This document shows positions 1 through 9,790 of a stretch of DNA of 64,000 nt, piece after piece. How positions within the stretch are numbered: the first letter of the stretch is position 1; each line of letters begins with the position of its first letter. A program made the position numbers and the translations under genes. Below the pieces are notes generated by a model, which worked only from the letters and a program-made list of their open reading frames with translations, was not told where the DNA came from and made no database searches. Origin of the DNA: an uncultured Fusobacteriaceae bacterium (GTDB taxonomy: Bacteria; Fusobacteriota; Fusobacteriia; Fusobacteriales; Fusobacteriaceae); assembly GCA_947038515.1 (NCBI GenBank), contig CAMQWJ010000001.1:62001-126000 (forward strand), read 5' to 3'.

Positions 1-354
1 AAATCTTGCATTCATTTCTTCTTTAGAAGTAATATTATTTACTAAAACATTCAATTTTTCTGCTATCTCCACTATTTGTAAATTAGTTTCTTTAGAACTT
101 GTGGCAGCAACAATAAAAAAGTATTTTGTTGTTGCTGGACTTAATAAAATATCACTCTTCTCAAACTCTTTCTCTACATAATTTGAACAAATACTTTTGA
201 TTTCATCACTTATAACTTTGCTTACAACAGTTATATTTGCTCCATATTCAATTAGTGTTTGAATTTTTCTTTTTGCAATTTTTCCACCACCAATAACTAA
301 GCACTCTTTTCCATTTAAATTTAGAAATATTGGAAGGTATTTTTTTTCTACCAC
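1..354 (-). CDS. Precorrin-2 dehydrogenase / sirohydrochlorin ferrochelatase-like (CysG N-terminal domain / Met8 family), 3' end cut by window edge
   Basis: The visible 118 codons encode a Rossmann NAD-binding domain with the glycine motif LVIGGGKIAKRK near residues 19-30, followed by a second strand ending in TVVSK. This is the pattern of the NAD-dependent precorrin-2 dehydrogenase domain of CysG/Met8, which converts precorrin-2 to sirohydrochlorin on the way to siroheme or anaerobic cobalamin. The start is a GTG (352-354) preceded at 5-6 nt by AAGGAG; no in-frame ATG lies nearby. It is the last visible gene of the hemC-cobA-hemD, hemB, hemL operon, 50 nt after hemL. That fits, because the CobA domain upstream makes precorrin-2. 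The C-terminal dimerisation part and any extra fused domain are outside the window. Confidence 0.85.
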   Translation of the reverse strand, partial: MVEKKYLPIFLNLNGKECLVIGGGKIAKRKIQTLIEYGANITVVSKVISDEIKSICSNYVEKEFEKSDILLSPATTKYFFIVAATSSKETNLQIVEIAEKLNVLVNNITSKEEMNARF

Positions 355-404
355 AATTTCTCCTTTTTTAAAATCAATATTTTTCTATATTTCCCCTAAT
401 CTTT

Positions 405-1715
405 CTAGTTTTTTTTCATATCTAAAGATATTTTTTCAAATGCTAGATCTATAATTTTTACTGTTTCATCTAAATCCTCATATGTATGTGCACTTGAAAT
501 AAAATGTGCTTCATATTTAGAAGGTGGTGCCACAACGCCATTATCCAAAAGAGTATTAAAATATAAAGAATAATGAGATGTGTTTGACTCTATTGAATCT
601 TTAAGAGTCACAACTTCATTTTTTTCAGTAAAAAATATAGTAAATAGTGAACCTATTTTATTAATACAAATAGGAACTTCATGTTTTATAGATAATTTTA
701 CCACCTTTTCTACCAAATAATCAACTTTTTTTTCTAATTCCTTATAAAACACTTCTTTTTTATTAATAAGATGAGTTAATACTGCTATTCCAGCTGAAAC
801 AGCAATAGGATTTCCTGATAGTGTTCCTGCATGATATACACGACCAATAGGAGCTATCATTTCCATAATTTCTCTTCTTCCACCAAATGCTCCTACAGGA
901 TATCCTCCACCAATTATTTTTCCAAGTGTTGTAATATCTGGGGTAATTTCAAAAATTTCTTGTGCACCTCCCAGTGCTAAACGAAATCCTGATATTACTT
1001 CATCAAATATTAAAAGTGTTCCATATTTTGTACACACCTCTCTAAGTTCTTTTAAAAATTCTTTTTTAGTATTGATAAGTCCCATATTAGCAGGTATTGG
1101 CTCTATAATTACACAAGCTACATTTTCCTTTTCCAAAATTTTTATAACAGATTTTATATCTCCAAAATCTGTTACTAGAGTATCTTTTAATACCCCGTCT
1201 GTTATTCCATTACTATCTTGATATCCATCAGTAAGTAATCCCGATCCTGAACTAACTAGTAATGAATCTGAATGTCCATGGTAGCACCCATGAAATTTTA
1301 ATATTTTATTTCTTCCTGTAAATCCTCTAGCAACTCTTACAGCTGCCATGGTTGCTTCAGTACCTGAAGTAGTAAATCTTACCATATCCATAGATGGATA
1401 GCATTTTATCACTAATTCAGCAAGTTCTATCTCTCTTTTAGTAGGTAACCCAAAAGAACTACCTAATTCCAAAGATTCTTTAACAGCTTTGTTTACTTCT
1501 GGATGATTATGCCCTAAAATAAGTGGACCCCAAGAACATATGTAGTCTATATATGTATTATTATCTTCATCAGTAACTTTTGATTCTTTCCCACTTTTTA
1601 TAAAAATTGGAAAAGTTCTATCTACTGAATGAAAAGCTCTTACTGGACTATTTACTCCTCCAGGTATAACTTTTTTTCCAACCTCATATATTTTTTCTGA
1701 TTTTTCATATCTCAT
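405..1715 (-). CDS. hemL: Glutamate-1-semialdehyde 2,1-aminomutase
   Basis: A 436-residue class-III PLP aminotransferase that isomerises glutamate-1-semialdehyde to 5-aminolevulinate in the C5 pathway. The N-terminal MRYEKSEKIYEVGKKVIPGGVNSPVRAF is family-typical, as are the Tyr-His-Gly-His segment (CYHGHSD), IIEPIPANMG, LIFDEVISGFRL, and the PLP lysine in TTLGKIIGGGYPVGAFGG. A longer reading frame runs to 1754. I prefer the ATG at 1715 because AGGGGTG sits 6-7 nt upstream and the protein then begins like other HemL proteins. It overlaps the end of hemB by 11 bp, suggesting translational coupling. Glutamyl-tRNA reductase (hemA), its expected partner, is not in the window. Confidence 0.97.
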   Translation of the reverse strand: MRYEKSEKIYEVGKKVIPGGVNSPVRAFHSVDRTFPIFIKSGKESKVTDEDNNTYIDYICSWGPLILGHNHPEVNKAVKESLELGSSFGLPTKREIELAELVIKCYPSMDMVRFTTSGTEATMAAVRVARGFTGRNKILKFHGCYHGHSDSLLVSSGSGLLTDGYQDSNGITDGVLKDTLVTDFGDIKSVIKILEKENVACVIIEPIPANMGLINTKKEFLKELREVCTKYGTLLIFDEVISGFRLALGGAQEIFEITPDITTLGKIIGGGYPVGAFGGRREIMEMIAPIGRVYHAGTLSGNPIAVSAGIAVLTHLINKKEVFYKELEKKVDYLVEKVVKLSIKHEVPICINKIGSLFTIFFTEKNEVVTLKDSIESNTSHYSLYFNTLLDNGVVAPPSKYEAHFISSAHTYEDLDETVKIIDLAFEKISLDMKKN

Positions 1716-2685
1716 TCTTATCACCCCTAATCCATTTTGCAATATCTTTAGCATGATACGTTATTATTATATTGGCTCCTGCTCTCTTCATTGCATACAT
1801 ATTTTCCATAACTACTTTCTTTTCATCAATCCAACCATTTATAGCTGCTGCTTTAACCATGGAATATTCACCACTTACATTATATACAGCAATAGGTAAG
1901 TTTACTTTTTCAGAAATACCTTTAACTACATCTAAATATGGCATACCTGGTTTTACCATTATTATATCTGCTCCTTCCTCTACATCATTTTCAGCTTCAA
2001 TTAAATATTCTTTATTATTTCTAAAATCCATCTGATAGGTTTTTCTATCTCCAAAACTTGGTGCAGAATCTGCCGCTTCTCTAAAAGGACCATAATAACT
2101 AGACGAATATTTTACACTATATGACATTATTGGAGTGTTATAATATCCCTCACTATCAAGTGCACTTCGAATACTCTTTATTCTCCCATCCATACTATCT
2201 GATGGTGCAACTATATCCGCTCCTGCCCTTACATGAGATAGGGCAATTTTAGATAAATATTCAAGAGTTACATCATTATCAACAATATCTTTATTTAATA
2301 TTCCACAATGTCCATGAGAGGTAAATTCACACATGCACACATCTGTTACCACTATAAATTCTGGGAACTCTCTCTTTATGTATCTTACTGCCTCTTGTAC
2401 AATCCCTTCCTCATTATATGCTTCACTACCTACTGAATCTTTTTTATTAGGAATTCCAAAAATCAAAAGAGAACTTATCCCTAAATCTTTTAGCTCTTCT
2501 AATTCAGGTTTTAATCTATCTATTGAAAATCTATATTGTCCTGGCATAGAAGAAATTTCTGTATAAATATTTGTCCCTTCTTCAATAAAAAGAGGATAAA
2601 TCATTTCATCTAAAGAAAATTTAACATTTGATATTAAATTTCTTATTTTTTCTGAACTTCTTAATCTTCTACCTCTTTTAAACAT
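1705..2685 (-). CDS. hemB: Delta-aminolevulinic acid dehydratase (porphobilinogen synthase)
   Basis: This 326-residue protein condenses two 5-aminolevulinate molecules to porphobilinogen in the cytoplasm. The zinc-binding cysteine cluster VCMCEFTSHGHCG is present. So are the two active-site lysine regions, APSFGDRKTYQMDF (substrate side) and MVKPGMPYLDVV (Schiff-base lysine). It starts at ATG 2685, one base after the stop of the HemC-CobA-HemD fusion, with AAAGGAG upstream inside the preceding gene. Its end overlaps hemL. The length is normal for the family and nothing in the sequence looks degraded. Confidence 0.98.
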   Translation of the reverse strand: MFKRGRRLRSSEKIRNLISNVKFSLDEMIYPLFIEEGTNIYTEISSMPGQYRFSIDRLKPELEELKDLGISSLLIFGIPNKKDSVGSEAYNEEGIVQEAVRYIKREFPEFIVVTDVCMCEFTSHGHCGILNKDIVDNDVTLEYLSKIALSHVRAGADIVAPSDSMDGRIKSIRSALDSEGYYNTPIMSYSVKYSSSYYGPFREAADSAPSFGDRKTYQMDFRNNKEYLIEAENDVEEGADIIMVKPGMPYLDVVKGISEKVNLPIAVYNVSGEYSMVKAAAINGWIDEKKVVMENMYAMKRAGANIIITYHAKDIAKWIRGDKNEI

Positions 2686-2686
2686 A

Positions 2687-5053
2687 TTATTTATCTCCTT
2701 TAATAATATCTATAATTCCTTGTGTATCATATTTTTCAGCTTCTAAAGCAACTTCAAATCCTAATTCTCTCATAGTTTCACTAGTTACTGGACCAATCGA
2801 TACCATTTTTTTGTTTTTTACTAAATTTGTTTTTCCTTCAATTGCTTCATAGAAGCTTCCAACAGTTGAAGAACTTAAAAATGTTAAATATTCAACTTTC
2901 TCGATTATTTCAAGTATCTCCTCTTTTGGAACTACCTTTTTTTTAGTGTGATATGCTATAAATTTAACAAATTCTCTATTATGTTGTTCAGTCCATTTTT
3001 CTTCATCACCTGGAGAAATATCTGATGATATTACAAGAACTTTTTCCTCTTTTTTAGTAAAGAAAGTCACATCTTCCACTAATTTTTCCATAGTATATTC
3101 TTTTGGCATAAAATCAGGTGTTATTTTATATGATTCTAACACTTCTCTTGTTTTAGCTCCAACAACACCTATTTTCATTTGTCCTAATTTTCTAATATCA
3201 TCTAATTTTTCCATAAAAAACTTTACACCATTAGGAGAATTAAAAAGTAAAGCTGAATATTCCTCTAAATTTTCTGTTAATTCATTATCACTGACAACAA
3301 TATCAAGTAGTGGACATTCTATTGTTTCTCCACCTAATTTTCTTATATTATCACTTAATTCACTCATCTGATCTTGATTTCTAGTCACTAATATTTTTTT
3401 CCCAAATAAAGGCATTTTTTTTACCCATGAAAACTTATCAGCAAATTTAACTACTTCTCCAATTATAATTATTGCTGGCGGTTCTATCTCTTTTTTCTCA
3501 CTTAATTCAACAATGTTTTCTAGTGTTCCCACTGTTACTCTTTGATCAGCAGTGGTTCCTTTTTCTATTATTGCAATAGGTGTTGTCATTGATTTTCCAT
3601 TATCAATTAAATCTTTTACTATTATCTCTAAGTTTTTTATTCCCATTAAAAATATAAGAGTTCCTTCTAATTTTGCTATTACTTCAAAGTTATGCCATTT
3701 TCCATTTTCTTTAGTATGACCTGTAAAAACATGAAAAGAATCTGCAACCCCTCTATGTGTTACAGGAATTCCTGCATATTCTGGAACTGCAATACTTGAA
3801 CTTATCCCTGGAACCATTTCATACTCTATACCATGACTATTTAATGCTTCTAATTCTTCTCCACCTCTACCAAAAACAAAAGAATCTCCACCTTTAACAC
3901 GAGCAACATTTTTTCCTTCCATTGCTTTTTCTATAATAGTTCTATTGATTTCTTCTTGAATTAATCCACCTTCTGTATTCCCTTTTCCTAAATAAATCAA
4001 TTCTGCATCTTCTTTGGCAAAATTTAAAATTCTACTATCTATCAAACGATCATAGATAATACAATCTACTTCTTCAATAATTCTCTTTCCTTTAAGGGTT
4101 AGTAAATCTACATTTCCACACCCTGCACCGATCATATATACTTTTCCTTTACTAAAATTAGCAATTTGTTTTTTTATCTTTTCAGATAATTTTACTGCCA
4201 ATTCTATCCCTTCAGTTAAATATCCTTCAATTTCATCTTCAAATAATGTCCCTTCGTGGAAATAGTTTCCTTTTAATATTATTCTATCACCAAATAATTT
4301 TCCACTACATCCCATTGGAGTATGGCAACCACCATCAAATATTCTTGAAAATTCTCTTTCTATTTTAACTGTTTCTTCAACTTCACTATTATTTATAGTA
4401 GATAAAATCTCTCTAACTTCTGAATCATTTTCTCTACATTGAATATACAATGCTCCCTGTGCTGGTGCTGGCATAATTTCATCTATCTCTAAGATTTGTG
4501 TTATTCTATTTGCAAGTCCTACACGAATAAGACCTGCACTTGCAAGAATAATACCATCATATAATCCTTCATCTAATTTTCTTAATCTAGTATGTATATT
4601 TCCTCTAAGTTGCTCTATAACTAAATCTGGTCTTAAATGCTTTAATCCCATGGTTCGTCTAAGAGAGCTTGTACCTATTCTTGACCCACTAGGAAGCTCT
4701 GATATACTTCTACCTGAAATTGTTATAAGGGCATCTCTATTATCTTCACGATCTGGTACAGCACCACATATGAGCCCTTCTGGAGAAACCATTGGCATAT
4801 CTTTCATGGAATGGACTGCTATATCAATTTTTCCGTCTAATAGTTCTTCCTCTATCTCCTTTGTAAAAAAACTTTTCAAAGATTCATCACTATTATTCCA
4901 GTTACTTTTTTGGTCTGTATCTCCACTTGTAACAATTACTTTTATTTCTACTTCCAATTCAGGAAACTTTTCTATTAATTTCTCTTTCATAGTTTCACTT
5001 TGAGCTAATGCTAAAATGCTTCCTCTACTACCTATTATCATATTTTTTTTCAT
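2687..5053 (-). CDS. Trifunctional hydroxymethylbilane synthase / uroporphyrinogen-III C-methyltransferase / uroporphyrinogen-III synthase fusion (HemC-CobA-HemD)
   Basis: One 788-residue chain carries three consecutive tetrapyrrole enzymes. Residues 1-300 are HemC: they begin IIGSRGSILALAQS, contain the RGNIHTRL motif, and have the dipyrromethane-cofactor cysteine at 243 in DGGCHTPMG. Residues 303-545 are a SAM-dependent uroporphyrinogen-III methyltransferase (CobA/SUMT), with VYMIGAGCGNVDLLTLKG, the RVKGGDSFVFGRGGEE motif near 385-400 and VPGISSS. Residues 548-788 resemble HemD, with KKILVTR at the start and FNSPNGVKFF and SSSTVGSF repeats. The three activities act one after another, taking porphobilinogen to precorrin-2, except that in the pathway HemD acts before CobA. 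No internal stop, start or linker break is seen. HemB follows after 1 bp. Confidence 0.95.
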   Translation of the reverse strand: MKKNMIIGSRGSILALAQSETMKEKLIEKFPELEVEIKVIVTSGDTDQKSNWNNSDESLKSFFTKEIEEELLDGKIDIAVHSMKDMPMVSPEGLICGAVPDREDNRDALITISGRSISELPSGSRIGTSSLRRTMGLKHLRPDLVIEQLRGNIHTRLRKLDEGLYDGIILASAGLIRVGLANRITQILEIDEIMPAPAQGALYIQCRENDSEVREILSTINNSEVEETVKIEREFSRIFDGGCHTPMGCSGKLFGDRIILKGNYFHEGTLFEDEIEGYLTEGIELAVKLSEKIKKQIANFSKGKVYMIGAGCGNVDLLTLKGKRIIEEVDCIIYDRLIDSRILNFAKEDAELIYLGKGNTEGGLIQEEINRTIIEKAMEGKNVARVKGGDSFVFGRGGEELEALNSHGIEYEMVPGISSSIAVPEYAGIPVTHRGVADSFHVFTGHTKENGKWHNFEVIAKLEGTLIFLMGIKNLEIIVKDLIDNGKSMTTPIAIIEKGTTADQRVTVGTLENIVELSEKKEIEPPAIIIIGEVVKFADKFSWVKKMPLFGKKILVTRNQDQMSELSDNIRKLGGETIECPLLDIVVSDNELTENLEEYSALLFNSPNGVKFFMEKLDDIRKLGQMKIGVVGAKTREVLESYKITPDFMPKEYTMEKLVEDVTFFTKKEEKVLVISSDISPGDEEKWTEQHNREFVKFIAYHTKKKVVPKEEILEIIEKVEYLTFLSSSTVGSFYEAIEGKTNLVKNKKMVSIGPVTSETMRELGFEVALEAEKYDTQGIIDIIKGDK

Positions 5054-5143
5054 TTTCTTCTCCTTACCTCAAATAATTAAATTATTTTATATCATATTTT
5101 CAATTTTAATATGAATTTCCTCTAAATATAATTTTAAACATTT

Positions 5144-6250
5144 TTATTCAAAAAATTCTTCTAATTTATTAATTAATTTTAAATTTTCTTTTCTTCCCAA
5201 TATACACACTCTAAAAAAATTTTTATCTGTTTTAAAAAAACTACTGGCATCTCGAATTATTATCCCATTTTTAAGCATAAATTTATATAACTCTTCTGAA
5301 GTTTTCTTATTTTCTAAGATTTCACATAAAATAAAATTACTTTTACTATCATAAACTTTTATCTCTGAAATGTTTTTCATTTTTTTTCTTAATATATCAA
5401 AATTTCTTCTTATTTTTTTCTTACTTTCCTCTATATAATCCACATCTTTAAACATAACTTCACCCATAATAGTTGCACAAATATTTATATTCCATAAATT
5501 AGAGGAATTTTTCATTTTTTCAAATTCTTCACTTTTCCCTAAGATTCCATACCCCAACCTTATCCCAGGTGTAGAAAAAAATTTCGAAGTTCCTCTTATA
5601 ATAAATATATTATTATAAGTTCTCACTAAATCAACAGAAGAATATATCTTTAAATCTGTAAACTCAATATATGTTTCATCAATCATTATATTTCCTTTTT
5701 TCCCACAACTAAAAATCATTTCTTCATTATATTTTTTTAAAATATTTTCAATTTCAGATTTTTTTATTGTTGTTCCTGTTGGATTATTTGGATTACATAT
5801 AATTATCAATTCTGGTTTTATTTCTTTTATATAACTATTTAATTCCTCTATATCTATTTTAAAATCATTTTTCTTTTTATAATAAAATTTATGAATTTTA
5901 CACTCTATTTTTTCTAACTCTTCTTCATATTCTGAATATACTGGAGATAATAATATGGCACTTCTAGGTTTTATAGTACTTATATAGGTACTTATAAGCT
6001 CTGTTGCACCACTTCCAAGTATAATATTTTCTTTATTACACTCTGCATATAATGAAATTGCATCCTTAAGTTTTTTATATTCTACATCAGGATATAAAGA
6101 TACCATATCTATATTTTTTTTCAATACTCTCTTAGCTTTTAGACTTCCACCAAAAGGATTTATATTTGAACTAAAATCTAAAATATTATTTTTTTCTATT
6201 TTTAATTTTGTTGAAATTTCAAATATATTAGCACCATGCACAATTGACAT
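5144..6250 (-). CDS. cobD: L-threonine-O-3-phosphate decarboxylase-like PLP enzyme (CobD/CobC family)
   Basis: This 368-residue fold-type I aminotransferase-like protein has the CobD-type N-terminus HGANIFEIS followed by DFSSNINPFG. It also has IICNPNNPTG, the DETYIEF segment, and the PLP-lysine motif RGTSKFFSTPGIRLGYG. CobD makes (R)-1-amino-2-propanol phosphate for the cobalamin lower ligand. Histidinol-phosphate aminotransferase is the alternative reading, but the HGAN and SSNINP motifs and its position ahead of hemC-cobA-hemD favour CobD. ATG 6250 has GGAGG 5 nt upstream. It is the first gene of the tetrapyrrole operon, separated from the next gene by 90 nt of AT-rich sequence with no clear terminator. 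Confidence 0.88.
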   Translation of the reverse strand: MSIVHGANIFEISTKLKIEKNNILDFSSNINPFGGSLKAKRVLKKNIDMVSLYPDVEYKKLKDAISLYAECNKENIILGSGATELISTYISTIKPRSAILLSPVYSEYEEELEKIECKIHKFYYKKKNDFKIDIEELNSYIKEIKPELIIICNPNNPTGTTIKKSEIENILKKYNEEMIFSCGKKGNIMIDETYIEFTDLKIYSSVDLVRTYNNIFIIRGTSKFFSTPGIRLGYGILGKSEEFEKMKNSSNLWNINICATIMGEVMFKDVDYIEESKKKIRRNFDILRKKMKNISEIKVYDSKSNFILCEILENKKTSEELYKFMLKNGIIIRDASSFFKTDKNFFRVCILGRKENLKLINKLEEFFE

Positions 6251-6293
6251 TTTTCCTCCAATAATTTTTTCATCAACTCTTTTTCATATTTAA

Positions 6294-6322
6294 ATTATAA
6301 CAATAAATATGAAAACTATCAA
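6294..6322 (-). promoter_or_regulatory. Promoter of the cobD-tetrapyrrole operon
   Basis: On the minus strand, TTGATA (6317-6322) and TATAAT (6294-6299) are separated by 17 nt, a near-consensus sigma-70 promoter. The predicted start near 6287 leaves a leader of only about 36 nt before cobD. That is too short for a cobalamin riboswitch. Confidence 0.75.
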
Positions 6323-6355
6323 CTTTTTAATTTTCTATCTCAATATAAAAAAAGT

Positions 6356-6393
6356 AAAAAATTTATAAGAAAATATATCCTTATAAATTTTTT
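6356..6393 (-). terminator. Rho-independent terminator after the MATE gene
   Basis: A perfect 14-bp inverted repeat (6356-6369 with 6380-6393) has a 10-nt loop and lies directly after the stop codon at 6400. The minus-strand product ends in a T-rich stretch. The stem is very AT-rich, so its strength is uncertain. It closes the long operon that begins with threonine aldolase. Confidence 0.7.
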
Positions 6394-6399
6394 ATTTTT

Positions 6400-7776
6400 T
6401 TATATTTGTTTTTGATTTACTTCTATTGATTCTAACCTATTTAAATCTTTAATCTCTTTTTTTATCATAATAAATGTAATGGCAGATGACAATACATCTG
6501 ATACTGGAGCTGCTAACCATACCCCAGCTTCTCCAAATAATTTTGATAATATTAGTACTAAAGGTATTAAAAAGAGAACTTGTCTTGAAAGTGTCAAAAA
6601 CATAGTCAATTTAGGCTTTCCTATTGCTTGAAAATATATTGAACTTACAACTTGAAATCCAATAAAAGGTGCCATTATAGTATATATTCTTAAACCACTA
6701 GTTGCTATTACTAACGTTTCTTGATTTTCAGTAAATATTCTTATAAGATTCTCACTAAAAATTTGTATCAGTATAAATCCAGTAGTACTTAATATCATAG
6801 CAGAAAAAATAGCAAGTTTTAATGCTTCTTTTACTCTACTATATAGCTTTGCACCATAATTATATCCAGCTATTGGAAGTAATCCTTGATTAATTCCAAA
6901 GATTGGCATAACAAAAAACATATTTATACCTTGAACTATTGTCATTGCTGAAATAGCATAATCTCCAGAAACTTTTTTTAATGAATTATTAAAAGTAAAC
7001 ATTACTAAACCTGACCCTAACTGCAAAGAAGCTGGTGCAAGTCCCAATTTTAATATATTTAACATATATTTCATATTTGGTTTCATATATTTTAATTTTA
7101 ATTTCATAGTACTTTTTTTAGACCTAAAGTATCCCACAGCCCAAACCATTGATACAAGTTGGGATACTATTGTAGCAACTGCTGCTCCTTTCACTCCTAA
7201 ATTAAATTGAAAAATTAAAATAGGATCTAAAATAATATTTAAAATTGCTCCAATCAAAATTGTTCCCATGGAAATTATAGGACTTCCATCAGATCTTATA
7301 GCTATATTTGCTGTATATCCTATAATTAAAAATGGAAACCCAATAGCTATTATTCCCATATAATCCACTGTTGATCTATATGTATCTGTACTTGCTTTTA
7401 AAACTTTTAGAGCCAATTCTTCTTTAAAAATAATAACACTTAGTGCAAGAAGAGTAGAAAGAAGTATCCCTAAGAAAATACCATTTCCTAAATATTTTTC
7501 AGCAACTTTAAGTTTTTTTTCTCCTAATTTCAAAGAAATTAGAGTAGATCCTCCCATACCAATAAGCATTGCAAATGCAAATGCAATTGTCATAATTGGC
7601 ATGACTAGACCTACCCCAGCAATATCAAAATGTCCTGTTCCAGGTATCTTTCCTATATAATATCTATCTACTACATTATATAGACCATTTACTATCATTC
7701 CAATCATTGCTGGGACAGAGAACTTCAATAATAGTTTACTAATTTTTTCAGTTCCCATTAGTTTGTGTTTTTCCAT
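6400..7776 (-). CDS. MATE family efflux transporter
   Basis: A 458-residue integral membrane protein with about 12 predicted hydrophobic helices. It opens with the MATE signature LMGTEKISKLLLKFSVPAMIGMIVNGLYNVVDRYYIG. Two homologous halves are visible; the second begins with LGLAPASLQLGSGLVMFTFNNSL and contains GINQGLLPIAGYNYGAK. MATE proteins export cationic compounds in exchange for Na+ or H+. Na+ coupling would fit a Na+-using cell, but the sequence does not prove it. Its ATG lies 1 bp after the purA stop, so it is the tail gene of that operon. The substrate cannot be inferred. Confidence 0.93.
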   Translation of the reverse strand: MEKHKLMGTEKISKLLLKFSVPAMIGMIVNGLYNVVDRYYIGKIPGTGHFDIAGVGLVMPIMTIAFAFAMLIGMGGSTLISLKLGEKKLKVAEKYLGNGIFLGILLSTLLALSVIIFKEELALKVLKASTDTYRSTVDYMGIIAIGFPFLIIGYTANIAIRSDGSPIISMGTILIGAILNIILDPILIFQFNLGVKGAAVATIVSQLVSMVWAVGYFRSKKSTMKLKLKYMKPNMKYMLNILKLGLAPASLQLGSGLVMFTFNNSLKKVSGDYAISAMTIVQGINMFFVMPIFGINQGLLPIAGYNYGAKLYSRVKEALKLAIFSAMILSTTGFILIQIFSENLIRIFTENQETLVIATSGLRIYTIMAPFIGFQVVSSIYFQAIGKPKLTMFLTLSRQVLFLIPLVLILSKLFGEAGVWLAAPVSDVLSSAITFIMIKKEIKDLNRLESIEVNQKQI

Positions 7777-7777
7777 A

Positions 7778-9076
<1,299 letters not shown>

Positions 9077-9775
9077 TTATTTTATTTTTAATATTTCTAT
9101 ATAATTTATATTTTTATTATGTTTACATAAAAATAGTTCTTCAAACTCTGTTTTTATATTACCTTCAGCTTTTGCATCATTATGAAGATCTGGTGTAGAA
9201 TATACAACCTCATATTCAGGCATTTTTTCTATAAAATTAATTATATCATTATAATATCCATCATGATCAGTTTTTATAAATACTTTACCCTCTTTTTTCA
9301 GCAATGGATTTAATAACTGAAAAAGTGACGGTTGAATAACTCTATTTTTTAATTTCTCTTCCCATGGATCAGGAAAATTAATATATACTCCACTCAGACT
9401 ATCTTCACTTATAAATGTTTGAATCTCTTCACCATATCTTCGTAAAAAAAGTATATTTTTAGCATCTCTTCTTCTTGCTTTATCAGCTGAAAAAACTAAT
9501 CTTTTAAATCTTAACTCTAATGCTATATAGTTTCTATCCTTATGTCTTTCACTCAAGCCATTAGTAAAGTTACCACTTCCACTTCCTATTTCTAAATATA
9601 GTGGATTGTCATTCCCAAAATGAGAACCCCATTTTTCTTTATTACTATTCATTTTTTCCTTATCAAAAATGATATATTCAGGATATTCAGTCATTTTTAA
9701 AATATACTGGTTATAGACTTTTCTTGGATAATTAAAAAAATGTTTCCATAAATCTTCTTTATTATTTTCTAGCAA
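9077..9775 (-). CDS. trmB: tRNA (guanine-N7-)-methyltransferase
   Basis: A 232-residue class-I SAM methyltransferase that modifies G46 of tRNAs. Motif I reads LYLEIGSGSGNF, followed by YIALELRFKR and the TrmB hallmark YINFPDPW. The C-terminal KTEFEELF is also family-typical. The chosen start is a TTG at 9775, because GGAGGG lies 7 nt before it and no ATG exists until codon 28 (MTEYPEY). The extra N-terminal residues (HFFNYPRKVYNQYILK) are probably real. It sits 15 nt after waaA and 18 nt before purA. Confidence 0.93.
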   Translation of the reverse strand: MLENNKEDLWKHFFNYPRKVYNQYILKMTEYPEYIIFDKEKMNSNKEKWGSHFGNDNPLYLEIGSGSGNFTNGLSERHKDRNYIALELRFKRLVFSADKARRRDAKNILFLRRYGEEIQTFISEDSLSGVYINFPDPWEEKLKNRVIQPSLFQLLNPLLKKEGKVFIKTDHDGYYNDIINFIEKMPEYEVVYSTPDLHNDAKAEGNIKTEFEELFLCKHNKNINYIEILKIK

Positions 9776-9790
9776 TTTTACCCTCCAAAA

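Noticed and set aside
1772-2566. Plus-strand open frames opposite hemB
   Set aside because: Antisense to a well-conserved gene, with no Shine-Dalgarno or family resemblance.
6251-6400. Cobalamin riboswitch upstream of cobD
   Set aside because: A good promoter lies only about 40 nt before the gene, and the gap lacks the conserved B12-box pattern.
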